Of a stretch of DNA of 64,000 nt, positions 52,697-60,741 are shown in pieces. Origin of the DNA: an uncultured Peptococcaceae bacterium. GTDB lineage: Bacteria > Bacillota > Peptococcia > Peptococcales > Peptococcaceae. The translations under genes and the position numbers were made by a program. The notes under the pieces were generated by a model. That model saw nothing but the letters and a program-made list of their open reading frames with translations. It was not told the origin of the DNA and searched no databases. Position 1 is the first letter of the stretch. Each line of letters begins with the position of its first letter. The DNA lies in contig URZX01000006.1 in assembly GCA_900552455.1 (NCBI GenBank), positions 1 to 64,000 on the forward strand, given 5' to 3'.

Positions 52697-55105
52697 TTAC
52701 CTGCTCGATCGCCGTTTGCCAATGGACAAAATGCCGCCGCTGACAGCAAAGAGCAAACCGCAGGCTGCGAAAAATGCGGCCAGCGTGAGAACAGCAACCG
52801 TCAGGCTGATCTGCGCCAGCATCTCAATGAGCACCGGCGTAAACGTCATGACCAGGCTCATCAGCGTCATGTGCAGCGCCAACGCTGTGACTTCGCTGAC
52901 ACGGCTTTTCACCTGCGGCGTTGCCAGGAAGCCATCAGACGCCATCGGCGAGCCATAGCCATCGAACACGCCGAGGAGCATTGTCGCCACGAGCACGGCC
53001 AGCGCAAACGGCGGCACCTCGAGAAGGAGCAGCGCCGCAGCGGCAAACACCAGCGCACCGCTGATACCAACGGTCACGCTGACGCGCCCGCTGAGCAGGC
53101 GAACGACCTGCGGCCCCAGATAAAATCCAGCCAGACCGTTGGCGATATAACAGTAGGAAAGCAGGATATCGCTGGATGCCCCGCCTTTTTCTGTGACCAA
53201 TGTCGGGATCAGTGTCGCTGTGAAGAGAATGCCGAAGGTCACTGGCACCGTCACGAGGATAAAATAGCGCAGTACGCCTGGTGAGAAAAAGATGCGGAGA
53301 TACTGGCTGAGCGGCACTTTTTCGGAAACCTGCGCCCTTGCTGCTTCTTTGACGCGGCCATTCTCTTCCAGGAACTGCCACGGCAGGAGCCTGAGTGCAC
53401 AGATGCCGAAAAGCACAAAGACGATCGCCGATGCGATGTAAGAAAACTGGTAGCCAGCCAGCGCAGCGATGAGCGCGCCGATGCCGGCGCCGCACATATT
53501 CCCGCCGATGACGCCGGCGTTGGACTGAGAGAGATTGAGCCGATGGCGGGATTCTCCGTCGTCGCCGTTGGCCACGACCATGTTGACGGTGTACATAAAT
53601 CCTGCATAGGAAATGCCCCCGAAAAAGCGCAGCACGATGATGACGAGGGCGGAATGCGTGAGAAAACAGCCGACGTTGATCGCCAGCATCGCTGCCAGAC
53701 AGCCGCTGAGAAACAGACGGCAGCGGCGATCAGGCCGTTTTATCCAGATTGGGAAGGCGAGCAGGCCGATGATCTGCGCCGCGCCCTCTACACTCAGCGG
53801 CAGTGCCGCAGTCACGCCAACGCCCAGCGGCCCCACGGACTGGTCCCACTGCTTGATCAGGAGCGCCGAGTATGGCACGTACATATAATTCCCAAAGGTG
53901 CGCAGAAAAGACATGAGCCGGATGTTCGCTGACACATAGCTGTAGGTGCCGGCGTCATTCAGGCTGCCGTGGGCATCCCTGCGACGCTGGCTGAACATCG
54001 CCGGCAGGCGTGTCGCTTCGTAGATGATGACGACGCTGAAAATAAACACCGCAAGGAAAAGCAGAAACAGCGTGCGCAGCTTCTCCTGTACGTAGTCGTC
54101 GGAAATGAACGCCTCGACAGAAAGCGCACCCTCGTCGGTGGTCAGCTCAACTGAGACGACGTCCGCCGCTGACGACGCGCCGAGAACGGTGCCGCTGTCA
54201 GAAAGAATGCTGGAAATCCGCAGATTCTCGAGGACTGGCAAGCTATCTACTTTTTCTGCGAGATAATGCTCGAGGCCTGCCATCTCTTCATAAGGAACGC
54301 CCTTCTCGTAGAGGCTCTGCGTGGTCGCGCCGACATACTCGACAATCGACACCGCATCCTCGCGGATCGCATTTTCGTAGCGATCCTGGAAAAAGAGAAA
54401 GTTTGTCGCGCCTGTGATCAGGATGCAGCCGATGAGCAGCGCCGACGGCACGCCAAAGGTCAGAAGCTGCCGCCGTTCAGCGCTGAGAGTGTCCAGCTTT
54501 TTCCTGAGCAGCCGGTAATAAATGAAGAACGCGACGAGCCCCAAAACTGCGACGATGGCAAAAAGCACAGCGATCTCCTGCAGCATGACGGTGCGCTGCC
54601 CGGCATAAACGCTGGTCGGATAGCAGAGCACAAAGCGCCCTACCTGGCTGTCGCCGTCCATGATCGGCATGAAAAGCGCTTCGTGGTCGTTCTGGCTGAG
54701 CAGTTCGTAGCTTCCTGCTGCGATTGACGCCGTTGCCAGCGCGCGGGCACTGTCAGATTCCACAAGCGCGCGCACCTCGCGGTCGCTGGCAAAGGTGCTG
54801 TAGAGCAGGTTTCCTTCCTGATCGAGCACGCCAACCTCCATCACGCCCTCGTCAAAGAGCGCCTGGGTGCGCTCGAGCACTGCATCGATGCCATAGTAGC
54901 GGTCGAGGCGTTTGCCGTACTGAATGCTCGTCTCCATGTCGCCGATCACCTGATCGCACATCGCAGCGAAAGTGCTCTGCTTGACTTCGCGGTAGTTCTG
55001 GTCGAAATTCAGATAGCAGACGGCAGAGATCAGCGAAAGCATCACGAGAAGCAGCACAGCAAAGGTGCGAAGCGTTGTACGCAGATCATTTTGTCCGTCA
55101 TTCAT
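52697..55105 (-). CDS. Sensor-MFS fusion: two extracellular Cache-like domains plus a 12-TM transporter
   Basis: 802 aa. Residues 14-32 are a membrane segment, then an extracellular domain of about 135 residues (GVLDQEGNLLYSTFAS, Cache-like), membrane segments near 170-192 and 208-230, a second extracellular domain of about 115 residues (ISSILSDSGTVLGASS, also Cache-like), and another segment near 350-370. Residues about 395-795 are an MFS transporter with 12 segments (NMVVANGDDGESRHR between segments, LLSGRVSV). It overlaps the binding-protein gene by 8 nt. I know of no standard family with two sensor modules N-terminal to an MFS. ATG 55105 follows AGAAGGTGA. Confidence 0.8.
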   Translation of the reverse strand: MNDGQNDLRTTLRTFAVLLLVMLSLISAVCYLNFDQNYREVKQSTFAAMCDQVIGDMETSIQYGKRLDRYYGIDAVLERTQALFDEGVMEVGVLDQEGNLLYSTFASDREVRALVESDSARALATASIAAGSYELLSQNDHEALFMPIMDGDSQVGRFVLCYPTSVYAGQRTVMLQEIAVLFAIVAVLGLVAFFIYYRLLRKKLDTLSAERRQLLTFGVPSALLIGCILITGATNFLFFQDRYENAIREDAVSIVEYVGATTQSLYEKGVPYEEMAGLEHYLAEKVDSLPVLENLRISSILSDSGTVLGASSAADVVSVELTTDEGALSVEAFISDDYVQEKLRTLFLLFLAVFIFSVVIIYEATRLPAMFSQRRRDAHGSLNDAGTYSYVSANIRLMSFLRTFGNYMYVPYSALLIKQWDQSVGPLGVGVTAALPLSVEGAAQIIGLLAFPIWIKRPDRRCRLFLSGCLAAMLAINVGCFLTHSALVIIVLRFFGGISYAGFMYTVNMVVANGDDGESRHRLNLSQSNAGVIGGNMCGAGIGALIAALAGYQFSYIASAIVFVLFGICALRLLPWQFLEENGRVKEAARAQVSEKVPLSQYLRIFFSPGVLRYFILVTVPVTFGILFTATLIPTLVTEKGGASSDILLSYCYIANGLAGFYLGPQVVRLLSGRVSVTVGISGALVFAAAALLLLEVPPFALAVLVATMLLGVFDGYGSPMASDGFLATPQVKSRVSEVTALALHMTLMSLVMTFTPVLIEMLAQISLTVAVLTLAAFFAACGLLFAVSGGILSIGKRRSSR

Positions 55106-56267
55106 TGTCGTCACCTTCTGTCGTTCGTTTTGGATAGATCGTTTCACAGGCAAGGAGCAGATTGAAATCCGGCTGGAAGCCGATGCGCTCCGCCGTCTCC
55201 AGATTCAGGCTGATGTACGGTGAGGAGACGTATTCCATAGGGATCTCGCTGACAGCCGTGCCGCAGGCGATCTGTTCAATGGTCTCGGCGACAAAGCGGC
55301 CGACGCCTGCGTTGTCTGTGGACGCCACCAGAAGCAGCGCGCCAGCCTCGACGTAATTCTCGCCGTCCTGCACAAAGACAGGGATCCCGGCGTCTGTAAA
55401 CGGCTCGAGCAAAGCAGCGCTGTCCATGTCGCTGGTGATGAGGCCGGCGCAGAGCATGAGGGCGTCGATGTCCTGCGTGAGCAGCTCGCTGTAAACGTCG
55501 GCCAATTTTTCTTCGTCGGCTGCTGTCTCTTCATCCACCTCGATCGTCGTCATCGTCACGCCGAGCTCTGCCGCAGCCTTTTCGTAGTCGGGGATGCCGG
55601 CGATGATCGGATCGGCGTAGACCATGGCGATGTGCTCAAACGGCAGAATGCTGTGATAATACTTCAGCTGACGCTCGTAGGGCGAAGGCTCGATCTGCGC
55701 CCACATCTGCGCGTCGCCGCTGTCCGTCGCCGAGTCGACAATGCCGGAAGCGACAGGATCCGTCGCCATGCAGTCGATGGTGATGACGTCGAGATCCTGC
55801 GCCTTCATGAAGAGGCCGGGATCGGTGCCCATCGCCAGCACCACATCCAGCCCGTCGTCGACGCGCTCCAGCAGGCTCTCAGTGATCGCCGCTTCGTCCT
55901 CGTCCTCGAGATAATACGCTGCCTCGCCGTCAAATTCGATGTACGGACCGAGGTCCATTTCCGCGAGGCGCTGGATCATCGTTTTGACGTCGGTGTCTGT
56001 CTCGCTGAACGGCAGACTGTCGCAGCTGATCCAGCCGTCTTCTCGCAGGGCGCTGACAACGTTGTAGATATAAATCGCCGCTGGTTCGTACTCAAAGACG
56101 CCGACGAGCCCGATGCGCAGCTTGCTGCCGTCTGACTGCTGCATCGGCGCATAGCTTGTGCTGACCAGCGCGCTGGCATCTGTTGGCGTAGCGGTGTCCT
56201 GCGCCTTTCCGCAGCCGCTCAGAACGAGCGCAACAAGCAGGCAGAGCGCCAGAAATCTTTTCTTCAT
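55098..56267 (-). CDS. Periplasmic-binding-type lipoprotein (TrpX/ABC_sub_bind-like)
   Basis: 389 aa. Lipoprotein signal (lipobox LSGC, Cys about 19) followed by a type 1 periplasmic binding fold: RIGLVGVFEYEPAA, a hinge region and VDVVLAMGTDPGLF-like segments (DGLDVVLAMGTDPGLF), FEHIAMVYADPIIAGI and ALLLVASTDNAGVGRF. It resembles the ABC_sub_bind group that binds tryptophan or similar amino acids, though the match is moderate. No ABC permease or ATPase is adjacent; instead it is coupled to the Cache-MFS gene, so it may present a ligand to that sensor (inference). ATG 56267 follows AAGGA and overlaps the previous stop by 4 nt. Confidence 0.8.
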   Translation of the reverse strand: MKKRFLALCLLVALVLSGCGKAQDTATPTDASALVSTSYAPMQQSDGSKLRIGLVGVFEYEPAAIYIYNVVSALREDGWISCDSLPFSETDTDVKTMIQRLAEMDLGPYIEFDGEAAYYLEDEDEAAITESLLERVDDGLDVVLAMGTDPGLFMKAQDLDVITIDCMATDPVASGIVDSATDSGDAQMWAQIEPSPYERQLKYYHSILPFEHIAMVYADPIIAGIPDYEKAAAELGVTMTTIEVDEETAADEEKLADVYSELLTQDIDALMLCAGLITSDMDSAALLEPFTDAGIPVFVQDGENYVEAGALLLVASTDNAGVGRFVAETIEQIACGTAVSEIPMEYVSSPYISLNLETAERIGFQPDFNLLLACETIYPKRTTEGDDNE

Positions 56268-57697
56268 CGTCCTTCCCACCCTTTCATTCGTTCCGCTGGG
56301 GGCACCACGGTTTGATGCAGGTCGCCGATGCCTGCGAGATGCGCATCATGCAGACTGAGCGCCAGTTTTTCTGTGAGCGCAGCCTTCGTGAGAGGATGCG
56401 CGATGAGCTCCGCCATGCTCAGCGGTGTGCCGCGCGCATTCGTGAGAAAAAGCGGGCCGCTCAGATAGCCACTGGTCTCGCGCGCAGCGATCACCTCTGC
56501 CAGCCCGGCACGGCCTGTCGCACGTAGGGCTTTACAAAGTCCCTGCTGCATTTTTGCCAGATAATCCGCCTGGAAATAACCGCCGAAGCAGCGAAAGTCA
56601 CGGGCAAAAAGCAGCATCAGGAAAACCATGAACAATCCTGGCAGCAGGCTGCCGCGCTGCAGTGCCTCAGCGAGATCAGAATAGCTGATTCTATCATTGC
56701 CGGACCCATTAACGAAGCCTGTGCCGTCGTCGATCATCTGCGCACGCCGGTAATTTTTCGCGGCTCTGCCCCAGAAAAGCATGGTGCCGCCTTTCGCGCG
56801 CTCTTCCTTCACGCCGCTCCGCAGCGCCGCTAAGCGCCAACAGCCGCTGACGCCATCCAGCGCGTCATAGAGGGTGCGGCGAAACGCGTGATCCCGCAGC
56901 GTCAGCGAAACGAGGGAGTCCGGATCCTCAAGATCGCGCAGAATGAGCGCCGACGCCAGCCGTTCGGCGTCCAGGTAACAGGTGCCGACGCCTGCCGCTT
57001 CCTGAGAAAGGCTGTAGTTGATCAGCGTCGCCTGTGACACGTAGTCGGAGGCGTTCAGCACAGCGGGCTGACCGTAATGATCGCGCAGAATATGCTCCAC
57101 GGCGCCGACCATTTCCGGCGACAGAACGTCTCTCGAAATGCGGTGCAGCGATTCTTCACAGCTGCAGAGCATCTCTGCTGTTACGCCCGGGAAAAAGCAG
57201 ACGGCGCTGTTTTCGTATTTGCTGGGGATCACAGGGAGCTTCAGCGGCGGATGTTTCTGCTGGACGTCATAGAGCAGAAATCCCCGTCCGTAGGAAGCGT
57301 TGCACAGCGAAACAGTGCCAAAGCCGAGCAGCGGCACGGCCTGGCAGGAAATCCCACGTTTCTCGAGCAAGTGGCGATAAAGCAGACTCCCCTGCACTGA
57401 TGGCGCGAAGTAATCGACGCCGTGGTGCGTCGCTGTGAAGGCGCTGTCCACCAGTCCCTGCGCTGCCTCTGCGGCGATCTCATCACCGAGGAGCGGCGCC
57501 AGCTGGGCGCGCGCACAATCGCTGACATCCTGCGGCGGCGAAAGTGGACGCGCAGCAGGGAAATCAGCCAGCTGGTCCAGGTAATCGTCCAGCGTGCGCT
57601 GGCCGTCTCTCTCAATCACCTGGCGTACGGTGGGACAGTAGCGCATTACCTGCGCCAGCAGCTTTTCCTGCGCATCCTCCCTCATTTCATCTGCCAT
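56264..57697 (-). CDS. Unknown 477-aa protein, first gene of the six-gene operon
   Basis: 477 aa, cytoplasmic (no signal peptide), helical N-terminus, and a central region with unusual Cys/His-rich segments: TATHHGVDYFAP, LCNASYGRGFLLYD, AGVGTCYLDAERLASALIL and ARDFRCFGGYFQADYL. These could be active-site or metal-binding motifs, but I do not recognise the family. It ends with LHQTVVPPAERMKGW and overlaps the binding-protein gene by 4 nt. As the first gene of an operon with a binding protein, sensor-transporter, racemase and two-component system, it may make or process the signal or substrate. No function is assigned. Confidence 0.7.
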   Translation of the reverse strand: MADEMREDAQEKLLAQVMRYCPTVRQVIERDGQRTLDDYLDQLADFPAARPLSPPQDVSDCARAQLAPLLGDEIAAEAAQGLVDSAFTATHHGVDYFAPSVQGSLLYRHLLEKRGISCQAVPLLGFGTVSLCNASYGRGFLLYDVQQKHPPLKLPVIPSKYENSAVCFFPGVTAEMLCSCEESLHRISRDVLSPEMVGAVEHILRDHYGQPAVLNASDYVSQATLINYSLSQEAAGVGTCYLDAERLASALILRDLEDPDSLVSLTLRDHAFRRTLYDALDGVSGCWRLAALRSGVKEERAKGGTMLFWGRAAKNYRRAQMIDDGTGFVNGSGNDRISYSDLAEALQRGSLLPGLFMVFLMLLFARDFRCFGGYFQADYLAKMQQGLCKALRATGRAGLAEVIAARETSGYLSGPLFLTNARGTPLSMAELIAHPLTKAALTEKLALSLHDAHLAGIGDLHQTVVPPAERMKGWEGR

Positions 57698-57795
57698 ACA
57701 ATCGCCTCCTGAAAGTCCCAGAAATCTTAGTATTATTTTACCAAGTTCTTAATCGCTCCCGCCTGCTCGATTCTACGCAAATGCACGCAAATTTT

Positions 57796-57853
57796 GCGCA
57801 AATAATTTTCACGAACGTGCTCCGAAGAACACGTTCGTGAAAATTATTTGCGC
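57796..57853. terminator. 24-bp perfect inverted repeat ending the nitroreductase unit
   Basis: Arms of 24 bp (57796-57819 and 57830-57853, no mismatches) with a 10-nt loop begin right at the stop codon of the nitroreductase gene. The arm contains AATAATTTTCACGAACGTG. There is no separate U-run. It is longer and more perfect than the other terminators here, so it may be a terminator-like hairpin or another palindromic element. Confidence 0.65.
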
Positions 57854-58657
57854 TCAGCGCCAGTCGATGACGGCGGGCTTGCGTGGTGCGGTGCGTTCGT
57901 AGGTGACGTCTGGTCGTCCGATGAGCATGCAGGCGCAGATCTCTTCAGGCTTGACGCTGAGGGCATCGCAGAGGGCCGGATTTTTCGCGAGGGCCATCTG
58001 GATAAAGCCGCTGTAGAGGGTGCCGAGGCCGCTCACATGGGCCATGAGGGCGACGCTCGATGCGGCGAGGCCGCCGTTGAGCGGCGCTGGTGAGCAGACG
58101 ATGAGGAGCGCTGGCGCGCCGCAGAAGAGCTGGTCGTTTGCGGGATCGGCGGCGTGCTGGCTTTGCATGCGCGTGAGGGTCTGATAGAGACGACCGCTCG
58201 TTCCCTGCTTGGCGACGTAGCCCTGGATGATGGCGTCAAAGCCCTGCCAAACCTGGGTCTTTACGTCGTCGAGGGTGTCCTGCACGAGAATGTAGCGCAC
58301 GTTCTGGGCGTTGGAGCCGGTTGGCGTGAAGCGGCCTGCTTCGAGAACGCCGACGATCTCTTCCCGCGGGATCTTTTCATCCTTGAAGCGGCGGATGCTG
58401 CGACGGGATTTGATGGCGGCAAGGATCTCGTCGGGATCGTATTCTGCTGGCCAGTCGTGCAAATCGATGACGTCGTAGCGCGGATAGTCCGGGCCCATGT
58501 CGATGGCCCCTACTGGGCAGACGCAGAAGCAATGGCCGCATTCGATGCAGCTGCCGACGAGGGTGGCTTTGCCGTTTTCAAGGCGCAGGGCCTGGGGAAA
58601 GCAATCGGCCACACAACGGCCGCAGCCGATGCAGCTGTTTGTATCAATGGTGATCAA
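57854..58657 (-). CDS. Ferredoxin-nitroreductase fusion protein
   Basis: 267 aa. N-terminal 2[4Fe-4S] ferredoxin (CIGCGRCVADC and CIECGHCFCVC), then a nitroreductase-family FMN domain with SRRSIRRF near residue 85 and GSNAQN. Such fusions pass electrons from ferredoxin to flavin to reduce nitro compounds, quinones or similar substrates. The start is most likely TTG at 58657: AAGGAGG is 9 nt away and the TTGA overlaps the DUF6472 stop by 4 nt. The upstream in-frame sequence contains no other good start. Confidence 0.85.
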   Translation of the reverse strand: MITIDTNSCIGCGRCVADCFPQALRLENGKATLVGSCIECGHCFCVCPVGAIDMGPDYPRYDVIDLHDWPAEYDPDEILAAIKSRRSIRRFKDEKIPREEIVGVLEAGRFTPTGSNAQNVRYILVQDTLDDVKTQVWQGFDAIIQGYVAKQGTSGRLYQTLTRMQSQHAADPANDQLFCGAPALLIVCSPAPLNGGLAASSVALMAHVSGLGTLYSGFIQMALAKNPALCDALSVKPEEICACMLIGRPDVTYERTAPRKPAVIDWR

Positions 58658-58839
58658 AACCAATCTCCTCCTTGTTTTCGCGAAATGGTGTAGTCGTCGC
58701 CCATGCGGTAGTACGGGCAATCGCTGAAGGTATCGCTGATGAATTTGTAGAGCTCGTCCTCGTCGAGGAGCATATCGCAGACGTAGTAATCCATTTCTTC
58801 GTCGTAATCGTAGTACAGACAGGTGTCACATTTGCTCAT
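58654..58839 (-). CDS. DUF6472-type small protein
   Basis: 61 aa. CDTCLYYDYDEEMDYYVCD, LDEDEL and CPYYRMGDDYTISRKQ fit the DUF6472 pattern of small clostridial proteins (C-x2-C at the start, C at 21, CPYY, KQ end). Four Cys suggest a metal site. Ribosome site AGGAGG precedes the ATG. It overlaps the nitroreductase gene by 4 nt, so the two are one unit. Confidence 0.75.
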   Translation of the reverse strand: MSKCDTCLYYDYDEEMDYYVCDMLLDEDELYKFISDTFSDCPYYRMGDDYTISRKQGGDWF

Positions 58840-58853
58840 AAGCCCCTCCTTTA

Positions 58854-58884
58854 CAAAAAAGCCCCTGTCGCAGGATCAGGGGCT
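58854..58884 (-). terminator. Terminator between glpX and DUF6472 units
   Basis: 8-bp stem AGCCCCTG (58860-58867) with CAGGGGCT (58877-58884) followed by T residues on the minus strand, 8 nt past the glpX stop. Confidence 0.85.
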
Positions 58885-58891
58885 GGGAAAT

Positions 58892-59845
58892 TTACGCGTT
58901 CACTTCCTGTGGTTTCTGATAAAGGGCTTCGATGAAGCGCACGGTCTTGGAGGTGTTGCGCAGAACGACGGTGTGGGTCTTGACGCGGTCACCAAGATTC
59001 TGCACGCCGCTGAGGACGTCGCCGTTGGTGACGCCGGTGGCGATGAACATGACGTCGTCGGCGCTGACAAGGTCGTTGAGATTGTAGACCTGGTTGACGT
59101 CGGCGTGGCCCATGGCTTCCATGCGGCGGACCTGTTCGTCGTTTTCCGGAACGAGTCGGCCTTGCATGTCGCCGCCGAGGCATTTCACAGCGGCTGCTGC
59201 GAGCACGCCTTCCGGTGCGCCGCCGATGCCGAGGATCATGTCGATGGCGCCGGTGTCCATGGCGACGGTGAGGGCTGGTGCGACGTCGCCGTCGGTGATG
59301 AGCTTGACCTTGGCGCCGAGGGCTTTGCAGGCCTGCTTGATGTGTTCGTGGCGTTCACGATCGAGGAGGCAGACGGTCATTTCGCTGACGTCCTTGCCGA
59401 GAGCGGCTGCGACGTTCTTGAGATTTTCTTCGACGGTCTTGTCGATGTCGATGGCGCCTTTGGCGCGTGGGCCGACGATGATCTTATCCATGTACATATC
59501 TGGCGCATGGAGCAGGCCGCCAGCTTCGGCAACGGCCATCACGGCGATGGCGCCTGGCTGGTTTTTCGCGGTGAGGTTGGTGCCTTCCAGCGGGTCGACG
59601 GCGATGTCAACTTCGGTGCCGCCGAGGCCGACCTTTTCGCCGATGTAGAGCATTGGCGCTTCGTCCATTTCCCCTTCGCCGATGACGACGGTGCCGGAGA
59701 TGTGGATGGTGTCAAACATTTTGCGCATGGCTTCTACGGCTGCGCCGTCGGCAGAATTTTTCTCCATGCGGCCGATCCATTTGGCGCAGTTGATCGCTGC
59801 AGCCTCCGTGACGCGGGCAAATTCAATAACGAGATCTCTTTCCAT
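58892..59845 (-). CDS. glpX: Class II fructose-1,6-bisphosphatase
   Basis: 317 aa, GlpX-type lithium-sensitive phosphatase fold. VIGEGEMDEAPMLY and DPLEGT hold the metal and phosphate ligands, and ILGIGGAPEGVLAAAA is conserved. It removes phosphate from fructose 1,6-bisphosphate in gluconeogenesis. Lies 15 nt after the aldolase gene, so fba and glpX form one unit. ATG 59845 starts MERDLVIEFARV. Confidence 0.95.
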   Translation of the reverse strand: MERDLVIEFARVTEAAAINCAKWIGRMEKNSADGAAVEAMRKMFDTIHISGTVVIGEGEMDEAPMLYIGEKVGLGGTEVDIAVDPLEGTNLTAKNQPGAIAVMAVAEAGGLLHAPDMYMDKIIVGPRAKGAIDIDKTVEENLKNVAAALGKDVSEMTVCLLDRERHEHIKQACKALGAKVKLITDGDVAPALTVAMDTGAIDMILGIGGAPEGVLAAAAVKCLGGDMQGRLVPENDEQVRRMEAMGHADVNQVYNLNDLVSADDVMFIATGVTNGDVLSGVQNLGDRVKTHTVVLRNTSKTVRFIEALYQKPQEVNA

Positions 59846-59860
59846 TTCTCAGTCGCCTCC

Positions 59861-60715
59861 TCACGCTTTGCCGTTGGAGCCGAAGATGCGGATCTTTTCG
59901 GCGACGCGTTCTGCCATTTTTTCACGGGCTGGGCCGAGGATCTTGCGTGGGTCGATCTCATTTGGCTTTTCTGCGAGCACTTCGCGCACGCCGTCGGTGA
60001 AGGCTTCGCGCAGGTTGGTGTCGATGTTGATCTTGCGGACGCCGCGTTTGACGGCTTCGCGCAGGGCTTCGTCAGGCACGCCGGAGGAGCCGTGGAGCAC
60101 GAGCGGGATCTGCACACGTTCCTTGATCTGGCTGAGGCGTTCAAAATCGAGCTTTGGTTCGCCCTTGTACTGACCATGTGCGGTCCCGATGGCGACGGCG
60201 AGGGAGCGAATGCCGGTCTGCTGGACGAAGTATTCTGCTTCGGCAGGATCGGTGAAGGTGGCTTCGCGTTCGCTGACGGTGACATTGTCTTCGGTTCCGC
60301 CGATCTTACCAAGCTCTGCTTCGACAGAGATACCGAGCGGACGAGCCACGTCAAGGATCTGCTTGGTGACAGCGATGTTTTCTTCAAGCGGATGCTTGGA
60401 CCAGTCGATCATGACCGAGGTGAAACCGTTGCCGATGCACTGGATGACCTGGTCAAAGCTGGTGCCGTGGTCGAGATGCAGCGCCACTGGCACGGTGGAT
60501 GCTTCGGCGGCGGTCTTGACGAGGGAAACGATGTAGTTCAGCCCGGCATATTTGATGGCCCCCTGGCTGGCCTGGATGATAACTGGGGACTTTTCAGCTT
60601 CGGCAGCCATCATGATGGCCTGGACGATTTCCATGTTGTTGCAGTTAAAGGCACCAACGGCATAGCCGCCTTCTTCAGCGGCGGTCAAGAGGGTGTCAAC
60701 GTTTACGAGTGGCAT
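59861..60715 (-). CDS. fba: Class II fructose-bisphosphate aldolase
   Basis: 284 aa zinc aldolase. Conserved zinc ligands lie in ALHLDHGTS and in HGQYKGEPKLD/LHGSSGVPDE, with NIDTNLREAF near the C-terminus. Cleaves fructose 1,6-bisphosphate to dihydroxyacetone phosphate and glyceraldehyde 3-phosphate. AAGGAGG precedes the ATG. With glpX downstream it covers both directions of the upper glycolytic step, separate from the pgk operon at 15-18.7 kb. Confidence 0.96.
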   Translation of the reverse strand: MPLVNVDTLLTAAEEGGYAVGAFNCNNMEIVQAIMMAAEAEKSPVIIQASQGAIKYAGLNYIVSLVKTAAEASTVPVALHLDHGTSFDQVIQCIGNGFTSVMIDWSKHPLEENIAVTKQILDVARPLGISVEAELGKIGGTEDNVTVSEREATFTDPAEAEYFVQQTGIRSLAVAIGTAHGQYKGEPKLDFERLSQIKERVQIPLVLHGSSGVPDEALREAVKRGVRKINIDTNLREAFTDGVREVLAEKPNEIDPRKILGPAREKMAERVAEKIRIFGSNGKA

Positions 60716-60741
60716 GATAAAATTCCTCCTTGAAAATTGAT

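Noticed and set aside
58823..60733. Long open frame (636 aa) opposite glpX and fba
   Set aside because: Covers two well-identified genes in the other direction and shows repetitive shadow composition.
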